Position numbers and translations under genes: made by a program. Of a DNA stretch of 64,000 nucleotides, positions 27,219 to 37,002 are shown one piece after another. The stretch lies in the NCBI GenBank assembly GCA_964444665.1, contig CAYUIE010000008.1, positions 1 through 64,000 on the forward strand, given 5' to 3'. Position 1 is the stretch's first letter, and the number at the start of each line of letters is the position of its first letter. Under the pieces are notes generated by a model. That model had not been told where the DNA came from, searched no databases, and worked only from the letters and a program-made list of their open reading frames with translations. This DNA comes from CAYZTY01 sp964444665 (lineage in GTDB: Bacteria > Planctomycetota > Phycisphaerae > Sedimentisphaerales > CAYZTY01).

Positions 27219-28346
27219 ATGGGCCAAGAATTAATAACAATCCTACATGCAGAAGATGATGAAATTGACCGCCGATTAGTAAAACGGATTTTGTCCGAGA
27301 AACAGCAGGCCCTCGAATTCGACCTCGAACAGGTAGACAATGTTTCAACGGCCATCGAATGCCTGAGGAATAACGAATATGATATCGCGTTGCTTGACCT
27401 GGGACTTCCCGATGCCAACGGCATCGAGTCAATCCAAATGGTCAAGCAAATCAATGCAGACATACCTATCGTAGTATTAACCGGAGCCACAGACAAAGAC
27501 AGGGGAATCGAGGCGATAAAAAATGGAGCGACGGATTACCTCTCCAAGGACATCGCATTAAAAGAGTTATTAGTCCGGACAATCCTCTATGCATTAGAAC
27601 GCAAAAAAGCAGAGAAAAAAATCAAAGAGGCCGTAGAAACAAAATCAGAATTCCTATCTATGGTTTCACATGAATTGCGCACTCCTTTGACAGCTATGAA
27701 AGAAAGCGTTTCCATTGTCCTGGATGGATTAGCAGGACAAATAAGTAATGACCAGAAAGAATGTCTGGACATCGCAAAGAGAAACATAGACAGGCTTGCC
27801 AGACTTATCAGTGATGTTTTGGACTTTCAAAAGCTTGAGTACGACAAGATGAAATTCAATATGCAGCTTGAAAATATAAACGATGTTGTCGAGCACGTTT
27901 ATAAGACGATGTCCTGTCATGCAAAAGAGAAGGGATTGGATTTTATCCTTGAACTTGATGATAACTTACCAAAAGTAAAGATAGACGAGGACAGAATTAC
28001 CCAGGTTTTAACAAATCTCGCCAATAACGCATTAAAGTTTACAGAAAAAGGGAGTATTAAAATTAAAACAAGCAAGGGAGAAAATATTGTGCAGGTTCAG
28101 GTGGTTGACACCGGCTGTGGAATTAAACCAGAGGATATGTCAAAACTATTTCGGAAGTTTGAACAATTGGCAACCGGCGGCGAAAGAAAAACGGGCGGAA
28201 CGGGACTGGGACTTGCTATTAGTAAAGAAATAATCGAGCATCATGGAGGAAAAATCTGGATAGAATCAGAATCGGGTAAAGGATCGAACTTTAAATTTGT
28301 GCTGCCTATTGTAGAGAGACGAAAAATATGTCGAAAAGAATCTTAA
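27219..28346 (+). CDS. Receiver-histidine kinase hybrid, soluble
   Basis: 375 residues. An N-terminal receiver domain (HAEDDEIDRRL, phospho-Asp in IALLDLGLPDANG, VLTGAT, LSKD) precedes a HisKA domain with phospho-His in MVSHELRTPLTAMKES and an HATPase_c domain with N box (NLANNALKFTEKG), G1 (VVDTGCGI) and GGTGLGLAISKEI. No membrane helix, so it senses its input through the receiver, perhaps from the upstream CheY-like protein. RBS GGGGGAAA-like before ATG 27219. Overlaps the next regulator by 19 bases. Confidence 0.92.
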   Translation: MGQELITILHAEDDEIDRRLVKRILSEKQQALEFDLEQVDNVSTAIECLRNNEYDIALLDLGLPDANGIESIQMVKQINADIPIVVLTGATDKDRGIEAIKNGATDYLSKDIALKELLVRTILYALERKKAEKKIKEAVETKSEFLSMVSHELRTPLTAMKESVSIVLDGLAGQISNDQKECLDIAKRNIDRLARLISDVLDFQKLEYDKMKFNMQLENINDVVEHVYKTMSCHAKEKGLDFILELDDNLPKVKIDEDRITQVLTNLANNALKFTEKGSIKIKTSKGENIVQVQVVDTGCGIKPEDMSKLFRKFEQLATGGERKTGGTGLGLAISKEIIEHHGGKIWIESESGKGSNFKFVLPIVERRKICRKES

Positions 28347-28693
28347 TTGTTGATGATGAACCGGATGTTCTTAGCCTTGCAGCATTCAGGCTAAAAAAAA
28401 GTGGGTATGAAATTCTTACTGCGACCGACGGACAAATGGGGCTTGATATGATAACAAGTGAAAAACCCGATTTGGTGCTGCTGGACTTGCGATTGCCTAA
28501 TATGGATGGTATGGACGTATGTAAGCATGTTAAGAGCGATAAAGAATTACAACACATACCTATCATTTTATTCACAGCTACTGAAGATGTAAGAGTTGCC
28601 GATGTGGTAAAAGAAGTTGATGCCAACGATTACATAGTAAAGCCATTTGAACCGGATAAATTGATTGAAAAGATAAAAAGCTTCATAGATTAG
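28328..28693 (+). CDS. CheY-like single-domain response regulator
   Basis: 121 residues. Receiver with DDEPD, phospho-acceptor in LVLLDLRLPNMDG, ILFTATED and VKPFEP. Its start lies inside the 3' end of the kinase gene, so it is probably the direct target. Last gene of the 16-28.7 kb plus-strand cluster. Confidence 0.9.
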   Translation: MSKRILIVDDEPDVLSLAAFRLKKSGYEILTATDGQMGLDMITSEKPDLVLLDLRLPNMDGMDVCKHVKSDKELQHIPIILFTATEDVRVADVVKEVDANDYIVKPFEPDKLIEKIKSFID

Positions 28694-28796
28694 AATAGAT
28701 ACGAGTAGTCAAAAGCTTTCCGTTTATCCTGTCTCTCTCACTATTTGCCGATTGTAATGTCAATATGCCTAATATTTCTCAAGGTTATCTAAAACT

Positions 28797-29537
28797 TCAC
28801 CCTCTTGATTTTTCTCTTGCCTGGGGCTCTCGAAGATAGAAAGGTATCAGAGTAACCGGGTCGGCGAATTGTCCGGCTAATGCTTTCTTCCATCCGAGTC
28901 GATAAAGCTTTTTTGCATCGGCAGGCCAATAATCCGAATCCAAAAAACGCACACCTTCTGCCTTGAAGGCCTCGGTATAATACACCAAGCCTTCACCAAG
29001 CAGCCATACTGGCTCCGGGGTTCCTGAGAATCGTCTGACAAACTCCTCGGACCTCATCAGGCAGTCCGGCAGGCGTTGTAACCAGCAATCGTTCTGTCTA
29101 TCGAATACCGCCACAAAAAACTGGCCTCGCTTGGCATCGAGAACAGTAGCTATTGTTTTTATCCTGATTCGCTTTTTTCCCATATATTCAACGGCATTCT
29201 CGGCTATCACCTGCATTGTATTGACTGCGACAATCCGAGTTCGCCGCGGCAAATTAGCCAGGTGTATCGTTTTTGCAAGCGTCACCGCTATTCTTATACC
29301 TGTAAAACTGCCGGGACCGGCTGAAATATACACTTGCTCAATCTGGTCACATTCCCGACCGAGTGACTTCAGGAGCCGGAAAACTGCGGGAAATAACTCG
29401 GAACTGTGCCGCATAGGTCCGGAAAAAGAACACCAGCAAAGAATCTCCTGACCGATTCCAATGGCGAGTGAACCGGCTCTGCCGGATGTCTCGATGGCTA
29501 ATACAAGCGGATGAACTGTTTTTTTTGCCTTGTGCAT
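28797..29537 (-). CDS. tsaB: tRNA threonylcarbamoyladenosine biosynthesis protein TsaB
   Basis: 246 residues, usual length. Non-catalytic partner of TsaD in t6A modification of ANN-decoding tRNAs. N-terminal ASKHA fold LAIETSGRAGSLAIG, then the family motif SAGPGSFTGIRIAVTLAK and a C-terminal VTLIPFYLREPQ. Monocistronic, transcribed away from the large secretin. Confidence 0.9.
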   Translation of the reverse strand: MHKAKKTVHPLVLAIETSGRAGSLAIGIGQEILCWCSFSGPMRHSSELFPAVFRLLKSLGRECDQIEQVYISAGPGSFTGIRIAVTLAKTIHLANLPRRTRIVAVNTMQVIAENAVEYMGKKRIRIKTIATVLDAKRGQFFVAVFDRQNDCWLQRLPDCLMRSEEFVRRFSGTPEPVWLLGEGLVYYTEAFKAEGVRFLDSDYWPADAKKLYRLGWKKALAGQFADPVTLIPFYLREPQAREKSRG

Positions 29538-29639
29538 AAATTATCGGACGAATCGCTCTGTATTCTCGCGAATTATAGCTGTGAGCAATACTCAGACGGA
29601 AAACGCCCATTAATAAGCCGGAATCAGCGAACTTTTCAC

Positions 29640-29668
29640 TTGCAATAAGCCGCTTTTTAGAATATACT
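29640..29668 (+). promoter_or_regulatory. Promoter of the large secretin gene
   Basis: TTGCAA (29640-29645), a 17-base spacer and TATACT (29663-29668), 88 bases before the GTG start at 29756. Confidence 0.6.
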
Positions 29669-29755
29669 GTACACACCAGACCTTGCTTATTCTAACGATT
29701 GTTTTGGACTCTGTGAATTTCTTTTAGCTTTTTTATGTTCTTAGGGAGGCAAACG

Positions 29756-32700
29756 GTGAGCGAAAAGAACCTCTTACCGAAACGGACAACCATTAAAAGT
29801 AAAAGCATTTTAATGGCACTATTATTTTCTATCGGCATCTTGTCAGTAACTGCCAATCTGGTTATGGCTCGGGACGAGGCACCAGAAAAGCAAAAAGTCC
29901 TGGCGGAAACAAGTCGACAGTTTATCGAAGTAGGTAAAGAACAACTGCGACGGAATTACCACAAGGCTGCGGAGCAATCCTTTATCCGGGCCCGGCAGTA
30001 CGAGCGGTATCTGAGTGAGGCCGAACGTCAAAACCTCAAGGAACTGCTGGAAACAACTCTGACCGCCCAGAATGAGAGGGATAAGGTCCAGGCAGATATC
30101 ACAACCGCAGGCGAGCTCATTGCAAAAAAACAATTCTTAAAAGCAAAGGCACACCTCGAAAAAGCGAGCGACAGTCAAGTTCTTACGAAATTCGAACGCG
30201 AGCAACTGGAAGCATACATACAGGAGCTTGATACCCAGATAAACGTAGAGCAAAAACGAATGACCGAGCTTTATGAAGAAAGCATTCGGCTTTATCAGCA
30301 GGGCGAGCTGCAAAAGGCTCAAGAGGGATTTATGCAGGTTGCCCGCAGCGGTATACAAATAGCACCAACCGAACTGCCTGTAGAAGATTATCTGGCCAAA
30401 ATAAAATTTGAAGCCGCACTGGGCAAGGCACCTGAGAAACAGTTGACTTCGGAAAAAATCTCTAAGCCTACAGCAGAACCCCCCAAAGTCGAACCTGACC
30501 TTGCCGCTGAGGATCAACTGCTTGATGAAATGTCTGAAAAGGAAGTAAAAGCCGAGATACAGGAGCCGGCCACCGAACCCCAAGAGCCGAGTGTTGCCGC
30601 ACCGGAGGCAACCGAAGTCAAGGGCGGATACATCGACCTTGTGCTTCGTAAGAAGCGAATTCAGCAAAGCTATACACGCGTATTCGTCGATGATGCTATC
30701 GACAAGGCCAACAAATTCATCAAAAATGAGAATTTTTCCAAGGCAAAAGAAGCAGTCAACAACGCTCTTAGACACGTCAACAAAAACAGGTTATTGCTGG
30801 GAGATGAGCTGTTTAAGCAATACCATAACAGCCTGACACAACTGACCACGGAAATAATTCAAAAAGAACTTAATTTCGAACAGGAAAAAGAGAAAAAACG
30901 GCTTCAAAAGGCTCAAGAACTTCAGGAGTCGCTACGAGCACAGCAGCTGGCCGACAGAAAGCAAAAAGTCAAAAATTTAATGAGAAATGCGAAGAGTTTT
31001 CAAAAGGAACTGCGATATGAAGAAGCCCTCGGCCAGATAGAAATGCTGCTTGCGATAGACCCGTTAAACAACGATGCGTTATTAAAGAAGCTATTGCTGA
31101 AAGATGTCATAAGCTTACGCGAACAGCTCAAAGTGCAAAAGGAAACCGACGAGCAGGAGCTTAAGGTCCTGTTGGAGACCGACAAAGCCGCAATTCCATA
31201 TGCTGACGAGATAGTCTTTCCAAGGAACTGGCGGGAGCTAACCAAGAAACGCGAAGCACAGGAAATGGTTGGAATCAGACCAGCAGATGCTATTGTCTAT
31301 AAACAACTCTTAGAGGTCGTTGACCTCTCGGCGTTGACTCCAGATATGACTTTCGGAGAGGCCATCGATGTAATACGTAACTCGGTAGAGCCACCATTAA
31401 AGCTGTTCCCGAATTGGAAGGATTTAGAGGAAAACGCCTATATAGACCAGGGCACACCCATTGATATGCAAGGCGAGGTCGGGATGCCTCTCGGCAAAGC
31501 ACTCGAGCTGCTGCTTGATTTGGTTTCGGGCGGCCTGACGGAAATTGATTACCTCGTGGAGGACGGCATAATCACAATTGCCACCCAGGAATCTCTACCC
31601 GGCAAAACAGTGATACGCATATACGACATCACAGACCTGCTTGGTGTACCCGCCAATTTTGTCTTCGATACGGTTATTGAGGAAGACAGCTTTGTCACAA
31701 GTGCCGATTCTGATGAGCTGCTTAGTGAAGAAGAGGCAATCGAGCGAGCCGAGATTATAGTTGAGCTTATTCAGCAGACAGTCGAACCGGACAGCTGGTT
31801 TGAGGCGGGCGGAGAAGGCAGCATAAGCATTTACGGCACTCGGCTTGTTGTCACACAAGTACCCGAAATCCAGGAAAAAGTCACTAATCTAATCAAAGAT
31901 TTACGAAAGTCCTTGGGCCAGCAAGTGGCAATTGAGGCCAGGTTCCTGGTGGTAGACGAGAATTTTCTTGAGGATATCGGCTTCGACGCCGATTTGAATT
32001 TCAAGACCTTCGGCGGCGACCTGACAATACAGGGCTTTGGATATGGCTACAACTTCACCCAGCCGAGACCGACAAGAGTGCCCGGCTCCATTCCCCCGAC
32101 TGAAACCGGGGTGATGGATATTCCGATACTGCCGGCCTTCCAGGGCGCCGGCCATATCAAGTTCCTTGATAACTTACAGGTCGACTTTATACTGAGGGCG
32201 ACCCAGGCGCACAAGAACGCCACGGCATTAACCGCACCAAAGGTTACTGTTTTAGACGGCGAATCAGCCGCCCTGCGAGTACAAAGAGAAACACAATATA
32301 TACAGAACGTGGATGTGGAAGTTGACAGTGAGACTGATGCGACCACTGGTCTTACGACCGTTACAGAAGTAACTGTTGACAGAGATATAGAAGTTCTGGT
32401 TACAGGCGTAGTCCTCAATGTTACGCCGACCATAAGCGTAGACAAAAAGTACGTTCTATTACGCATCTCCACTTTCACCAGAGAACTGCAGCAATTTGCC
32501 ACGTATGACGCGGTTCAAGTGATTGCCGGCCAAGAGTTTACGGCACCCTTCTTTTTGCCTGAAACCGAGATAGCTGAAATCAGAACCAGGGTGATGGTAC
32601 CTGACGGAGGAACCGTACTGCTTGGCGGCCAAAAATTGAGCGCAGAAGTGGAAAAAGAAAGCGGTATCCCGGTTATAAGCAAAATCCCCATTCTTGGCAG

Positions 32701-32815
32701 GTTCTTTACAAACCGCAGCAAAGTCAAGGACCAGAGAATCCTGCTGATACTGGTTACTCCTACGATTATTCTGCAGGATGAGGCCGAGGCCGAGGCGATT
32801 GCCGCGATGGAATGA
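29756..32815 (+). CDS. Large secretin with long helical N-terminal region
   Basis: About 1019 residues from GTG 29756 (AGGGAGG just upstream; in-frame ATG 29735 lacks a site). Signal peptide ends near VMARDE. Residues about 30-500 are helical, Lys/Glu-rich and TPR-like (three blocks that begin EQLRRNYHKAAEQSF, LIAKKQFLKAKAHL and LYQQGELQKAQEGF). The secretin core then follows (VAIEARFLVVDENFLEDIGF, VTPTISVDKKYVLLRIST, VPDGGTVLLGGQ, SKIPILGRFFTNRS, ILLILVTPTII). A second outer-membrane gate beside the pilus cluster; the periplasmic repeats may span a wide periplasm or bind peptidoglycan. Own promoter and terminator. Confidence 0.87.
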   Translation: MSEKNLLPKRTTIKSKSILMALLFSIGILSVTANLVMARDEAPEKQKVLAETSRQFIEVGKEQLRRNYHKAAEQSFIRARQYERYLSEAERQNLKELLETTLTAQNERDKVQADITTAGELIAKKQFLKAKAHLEKASDSQVLTKFEREQLEAYIQELDTQINVEQKRMTELYEESIRLYQQGELQKAQEGFMQVARSGIQIAPTELPVEDYLAKIKFEAALGKAPEKQLTSEKISKPTAEPPKVEPDLAAEDQLLDEMSEKEVKAEIQEPATEPQEPSVAAPEATEVKGGYIDLVLRKKRIQQSYTRVFVDDAIDKANKFIKNENFSKAKEAVNNALRHVNKNRLLLGDELFKQYHNSLTQLTTEIIQKELNFEQEKEKKRLQKAQELQESLRAQQLADRKQKVKNLMRNAKSFQKELRYEEALGQIEMLLAIDPLNNDALLKKLLLKDVISLREQLKVQKETDEQELKVLLETDKAAIPYADEIVFPRNWRELTKKREAQEMVGIRPADAIVYKQLLEVVDLSALTPDMTFGEAIDVIRNSVEPPLKLFPNWKDLEENAYIDQGTPIDMQGEVGMPLGKALELLLDLVSGGLTEIDYLVEDGIITIATQESLPGKTVIRIYDITDLLGVPANFVFDTVIEEDSFVTSADSDELLSEEEAIERAEIIVELIQQTVEPDSWFEAGGEGSISIYGTRLVVTQVPEIQEKVTNLIKDLRKSLGQQVAIEARFLVVDENFLEDIGFDADLNFKTFGGDLTIQGFGYGYNFTQPRPTRVPGSIPPTETGVMDIPILPAFQGAGHIKFLDNLQVDFILRATQAHKNATALTAPKVTVLDGESAALRVQRETQYIQNVDVEVDSETDATTGLTTVTEVTVDRDIEVLVTGVVLNVTPTISVDKKYVLLRISTFTRELQQFATYDAVQVIAGQEFTAPFFLPETEIAEIRTRVMVPDGGTVLLGGQKLSAEVEKESGIPVISKIPILGRFFTNRSKVKDQRILLILVTPTIILQDEAEAEAIAAME

Positions 32816-32836
32816 TTAAATTGATATTCTTGCAAT

Positions 32837-32872
32837 GAAAAAGGAGCGTCTTTAAGGACGCTCCTTTTTTTC
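32837..32872. terminator. Strong bidirectional intrinsic terminator
   Basis: Inverted repeat AAAGGAGCGTC-TTTAA-GGACGCTCCTTT with T-rich tails on both strands, between the convergent secretin and aroC genes. Confidence 0.9.
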
Positions 32873-32889
32873 ACACGTACAGAGACACT

Positions 32890-34230
32890 TTAACTCGCAC
32901 TTCTTGCTTGCTTGTCTTTAAGTGTCTGATAACCGTAGTGGGCCATAAGATGGTCAAGTATTACCAAGGCAGTATAATTTTCAGCCACAGGCCATATCCG
33001 GGCCACAATTGTCGCATCGCGACGGGTAATGGCCGCCAGCTCTTTGTTCTCAAGTGTGTATTTATCAATTGTCTTTTGCGGCTTGTCAATCGTCGGGGTC
33101 GGCTTAACAGTAAGTCTGACAATGATTGGCTGGCCGGTGGAAAGACCGCCCGTAATCCCGCCGGCGTTATTTGAATCAAAGATAACTTTGCCGTCCGCAG
33201 AGCGCATCTCGTCGTTAGATTGAGAGCCCGTCATATCTTTAACGGCAAAGCCGGCACCAACTTCAATGGCTTTGACCGCACCGATACCGAGCATTTTACC
33301 CAACTGGCCGTCGAGCTTGTCGAACACCGGCTCACCAAGTCCTATGGGAACACCGGTAACAACAACTTCAACTACCCCACCTGCTGAATCGCCCGTTGCT
33401 GAAATTTTGTTGCATACACCGACCATTTTCTCAGCAACCTCAATGTCGGGACAGTTCAGAATGTGATGAACACCGTATTTGCTTCGCACCTGCTCAGATT
33501 TGAGCCTCGGCGCTTTAGCACGAATCGCCTCGATTTGCTGTTCAATCTCAGCCAGGATTCTCATCTTCTCAAGGAACCGCATATCCATATTGATTCGGCC
33601 GTTGATGTAAATCTCCTGGTAAAATGGGTCGAGGTCGCGCCGCATTTTCTTGTAATTCTCGGTATATTCGAAGGCCCGTTCCGCCGGCAAATCGCCACAA
33701 CGAACCGAGGCAAGCTCTTTGACATAAGAGAACACCTTAATTCCGCATTTCTTCAGAATCCTTTTAGCCACGCATCCTGCGGCCACAATTGTTGAAGTAT
33801 AGCGGCCGCTGAAGATGCCGGCGCCAATTGCATCATCGTTTGGGCCGTATTTCACAAACGAGGCGTATGACGCATGGCCCGGCCTCGGTGTGCGGTTGGT
33901 GTCTTGATATTGCTTGATGTGAATGAAATGACGGTCCAGATTGGGAATTAGAATTGTCAGCGGTGTGCCATTGGTATGGTTCTTATTGCCGGCGCCCTCG
34001 ACAGTATCCGCCGAGTTTAGACCGGAGTAGATAATCGGCAGGTCCGGCTCTTTTCGCGGGCTGGACAGCTCATCCGCACCCGGCTTTCTGAGAAGCAAGT
34101 CGCCGTAAATCTCCTGCTCGGTAAGCTCCATTCCCGGTGGATGGCCCTGCACAACAGCCGTTAGGCCTTCCTGATAAGAGCCCCCGGCAACCGTTACCTG
34201 AAATAATCGCCCAATATGACAACCAATCAT
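32890..34230 (-). CDS. aroC: Chorismate synthase-like protein, divergent
   Basis: 446 residues, longer than the usual 360-400. Chorismate synthase makes chorismate from EPSP with reduced FMN. Supporting: second signature region RPGHASYASFVKYGPND, GRINMDMRFLEKM, VGVPIGLGEPVFDKLDGQLGKMLGIGAVKAIEVG-type core and NNAGGITGGLSTGQPIIVR. Odd: the first signature GESHG, containing a catalytic His, reads GGSYQEG, and GGGRSSARET reads GAGIFSGRYTS. aroA lies directly upstream in the same direction, which supports the pathway assignment. May be a true but diverged AroC or a paralogue with altered chemistry. Confidence 0.8.
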   Translation of the reverse strand: MIGCHIGRLFQVTVAGGSYQEGLTAVVQGHPPGMELTEQEIYGDLLLRKPGADELSSPRKEPDLPIIYSGLNSADTVEGAGNKNHTNGTPLTILIPNLDRHFIHIKQYQDTNRTPRPGHASYASFVKYGPNDDAIGAGIFSGRYTSTIVAAGCVAKRILKKCGIKVFSYVKELASVRCGDLPAERAFEYTENYKKMRRDLDPFYQEIYINGRINMDMRFLEKMRILAEIEQQIEAIRAKAPRLKSEQVRSKYGVHHILNCPDIEVAEKMVGVCNKISATGDSAGGVVEVVVTGVPIGLGEPVFDKLDGQLGKMLGIGAVKAIEVGAGFAVKDMTGSQSNDEMRSADGKVIFDSNNAGGITGGLSTGQPIIVRLTVKPTPTIDKPQKTIDKYTLENKELAAITRRDATIVARIWPVAENYTALVILDHLMAHYGYQTLKDKQARSAS

Positions 34231-34291
34231 TTTCTCTTAATCTCCGTAATTTTAATTATTATTCGGTAGTTATTGTTTTCGGAATATACCT

Positions 34292-35554
34292 TTATTTCGA
34301 AAAAACTTCAAACCTTTCCCAAAAGTCAGGGAAAGACTTTGCTACGCACATTTCATTCTCGATAACCTGGTTACCTGTAACTAATCCCGCAACAGCGAAA
34401 CTCATAGCAATTCTATGGTCATCGTGAGGATCTATTTGGGCACCATGCATTTTGGCACCGCCTTTTATAATAAGCGATGTATCATCGCATTCTGCGGAAC
34501 AGCCCATTTTATTTAGTTCCGAAGCCATTACCGCTAATCTGTCACATTCTTTGTGCCTTAGATGGCCTATATTTGTAAACCTGCTTGTGCCTTCCGCAAA
34601 AGCGGCGGCTACGGCCGCAGGCGGCACTAAATCAGGAATATTACTCATATCCTGCTCGATTGCCTGTAGTCGTTTTCCCTGAATACAAATCCCGCCGTCA
34701 GTTTCAGATATTTCACATCCCATCTTCTCCATCAATGTCAGAAAAGCCTTATCGCCCTGCTTTGTATCAAAGCGCAGACCTTTTACAGTAACTCTCGCCT
34801 TACAGACGGCACCGGCCAGGAAAAAGAATGAAGCGCTGCTGTAGTCGCCTTCTATCGTTACTTCTCGTCCCGCATATTTTGCGCCATTCGGTATTTCTAT
34901 TCGTTTATAGTTTATGTTTTCTGCCTTTACGCCGAATTCAGCCATCATTTGCAGACTGATATCGAAATATGGTTTTTCCGTCATTTCATCGATACACTTC
35001 AATGTAACTTCATCCTCCGCGTAAGGCGACGATATAACAATCGAGCTGAAATACTGTGAACATTCTCCACCTCTTATCTGTGCGTTGCCACCTTTAATTC
35101 CGCCGCCATAAACCTTAATAGGAGGAAAGCCCTCTTTCTCAAGATACTCTATTGTGCAACCCAATTGGCGCAGGCCGCCAACTACCTCAAGAATCGGTCT
35201 TTCGGTAATCCTTTTGTCTCCCGTGATAACTACCGGCCTATCAGACAGACAGGTTGCCGAGGTTAAAAAATTCATCCCGACTCCGGACTGACCGACGTCC
35301 AGCTCATCGCAAATAGGCGTATATCTTCCGCCTGTCCCCTGAACAATAATCCTGTCGTCTTCATTCTTGATTTCCACGCCAAGTCGTCTAAGACATTCGA
35401 TAACTTTTACCTGGTCCTGGCCGAGTAATGGATTGTAAATTGTGCTCCTGCCTTGGGCCAGAAAGCTGATGATTAAGGCTCGCAAAGTGTGAGCCTTGGA
35501 CGGCGGTGCTTTTGTTATAATGTCCATATTGCGGATTTTATTGACAGTTTTCAT
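34292..35554 (-). CDS. aroA: 3-phosphoshikimate 1-carboxyvinyltransferase (EPSP synthase)
   Basis: 420 residues; AAGG lies 6 bases before the ATG. Transfers enolpyruvate from PEP to shikimate-3-phosphate. Seen: PSKAHTLRALII (Lys, Ser and Arg of the active site), GECSQYFSS, DLVPPAAVAAAFAEG with the catalytic Asp, LRHKECDRL, DDHRIAMSFAVAG and VAKSFPDFW. The conserved NAGTxMR loop is changed to GQSGVGMN, losing Asn, Thr and Arg, which may affect substrate or glyphosate binding. Followed by the equally divergent aroC. Confidence 0.88.
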   Translation of the reverse strand: MKTVNKIRNMDIITKAPPSKAHTLRALIISFLAQGRSTIYNPLLGQDQVKVIECLRRLGVEIKNEDDRIIVQGTGGRYTPICDELDVGQSGVGMNFLTSATCLSDRPVVITGDKRITERPILEVVGGLRQLGCTIEYLEKEGFPPIKVYGGGIKGGNAQIRGGECSQYFSSIVISSPYAEDEVTLKCIDEMTEKPYFDISLQMMAEFGVKAENINYKRIEIPNGAKYAGREVTIEGDYSSASFFFLAGAVCKARVTVKGLRFDTKQGDKAFLTLMEKMGCEISETDGGICIQGKRLQAIEQDMSNIPDLVPPAAVAAAFAEGTSRFTNIGHLRHKECDRLAVMASELNKMGCSAECDDTSLIIKGGAKMHGAQIDPHDDHRIAMSFAVAGLVTGNQVIENEMCVAKSFPDFWERFEVFSK

Positions 35555-35698
35555 ATATGCCTTATTGACCGGTTTTTGATTCTTCGTGGCTACCTTTGAT
35601 TTTATTCACGTTTTTACCAGAAATAACGAAAAATTAAAAGAAGTTTTTGTTTTCGTGGTTTGTGTCTCTTGTATCCTGTCATGGAGTGGACTTCATAT

Positions 35699-36292
35699 TC
35701 AGCGCAGAATCTCAGAATTAGGAGCGGCCTCTATCAAAAGTCTTATTGTTGAGCCGTTTGGGTCCCAGCCTTTAGTTGTAAAAAGATAGGCAGTGAAGCC
35801 GATAATGGAGGTATCGTTTGCATCATCAGTTTTTGTTGTTGAGATAGCACTGTTGCGTTGCGGCTTTAAACTAACAGCCTCAGGGCGATAGGCATAAGAG
35901 CGAGGGCTATTTATCATAGCGCCGACGACAAGGGAGCCTGCTGCGTCAGGAGAGTTTGAACCATTGACCGAGAGTAACGTGAATTTCAGCGAAAAGGCCT
36001 TGTAGTCTCTTATGTCAATATCTGTTAATAAGCCCTCACCACCATTTGTGCATGACACATAAGATATCGAGTAATTTGGGCTCTTATGGTCGGGAAAATA
36101 AATTTCAAACTCGACACCTGGCCCTTCAACATTTGCTTTTCTTATGACCTCTGACATAGAATTATGATGAAGATGTCTATCCAGCAGCATCAAATCATCA
36201 TCGGATAAAGTAAACTTGTTACTTTTCCTGCCTTTGGTACAAGATACTGTACTTAATAATCCCAGCACCAGAATGACTATCACCTTTTTCAT
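35699..36292 (-). CDS. Hypothetical lipoprotein
   Basis: About 197 residues. ATG 36292 is preferred over 36307 because AGGAAA sits upstream and the product starts MKKVIVILVLGLLSTVSC, a lipoprotein-type signal with a Cys at 18. The mature part is beta-rich with no recognised family; a stretch SFKFTLL-like and VGAMINSPRSYAYRPEAV is seen. Monocistronic. Confidence 0.65.
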   Translation of the reverse strand: MKKVIVILVLGLLSTVSCTKGRKSNKFTLSDDDLMLLDRHLHHNSMSEVIRKANVEGPGVEFEIYFPDHKSPNYSISYVSCTNGGEGLLTDIDIRDYKAFSLKFTLLSVNGSNSPDAAGSLVVGAMINSPRSYAYRPEAVSLKPQRNSAISTTKTDDANDTSIIGFTAYLFTTKGWDPNGSTIRLLIEAAPNSEILR

Positions 36293-36307
36293 TCGTTTTC
36301 CTGTCAA

Positions 36308-36905
36308 AAGATTCTATTATGACCTTAAAATCTATTGAGTAAATTATAAATACTTTTATAAGCAGGCGATAGCAAAGTTGTAATTTTACAATCTATGCAG
36401 GCCCAATGGAATAATATCTTCTGCTCCTCAGGATTATGGCCGAAATTTGTCAATAAGTTTCCCCGGTTTAAGTACAACTCTCGGTTTCTTAATTACTTAT
36501 GCACATCACCTCTTTGAACGACCGATAACAACTCACCTCACTTCGAAACTCACTCAAGGCCAGCAGATTCTCGATGAGGTTTTGTCCACCGGCCAGAAAG
36601 CTCAGCGGCACCACACGAATGGTGTGAGATTTAGAGGCTGGTATCGCAAAATTCCCCTTAACCAAAATTTTTTACGTAAACCCCATTTTTATTGGAACAC
36701 CCTCGGCCCTGCGCGCATCCTTATAAACAAGCAATAGCATAAGCCATTCCGGCAATAACGCTCCGGACGGCTTCTTTATCTCAAGATGCCGTCGTACTAA
36801 TGTACTTTTTGTCTTTAAGGTCCTGGGCGATTATTATCGCCCTAAAAGCGGAAAATCGAGGGAAAAAAACGACAAGTCTGCAACCCTTCAAAGGCGATTT
36901 TTCGC
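36308..36905 (+). other. Intergenic region, no gene recognised
   Basis: About 600 bases. A 96-codon plus-strand frame (36447-36737) has no ribosome-binding site, no family resemblance and biased composition, so I leave it out. A short hairpin GGGCGA/TCGCCC lies near 36827-36844. Otherwise nothing is seen apart from the promoter that follows. Confidence 0.5.
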
Positions 36906-36934
36906 TTGACCTTTGGCATAAATCCAGGTAAAAT
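36906..36934 (+). promoter_or_regulatory. Promoter of the giant beta-helix gene
   Basis: TTGACC (36906-36911), 17-base spacer, TAAAAT (36929-36934), about 70 bases before ATG 37003. Confidence 0.6.
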
Positions 36935-37002
36935 GTCTTAGGATACTCTCCGAAAATCCTCCGGTCAGGTACGCTTGGGAGGTTTCTAAAGGGTGATTAA
37001 TT

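Noticed and set aside
36447..36737. 96-codon plus-strand open frame
   Set aside because: No ribosome-binding site, no domain resemblance, and the composition is not protein-like; probably chance.
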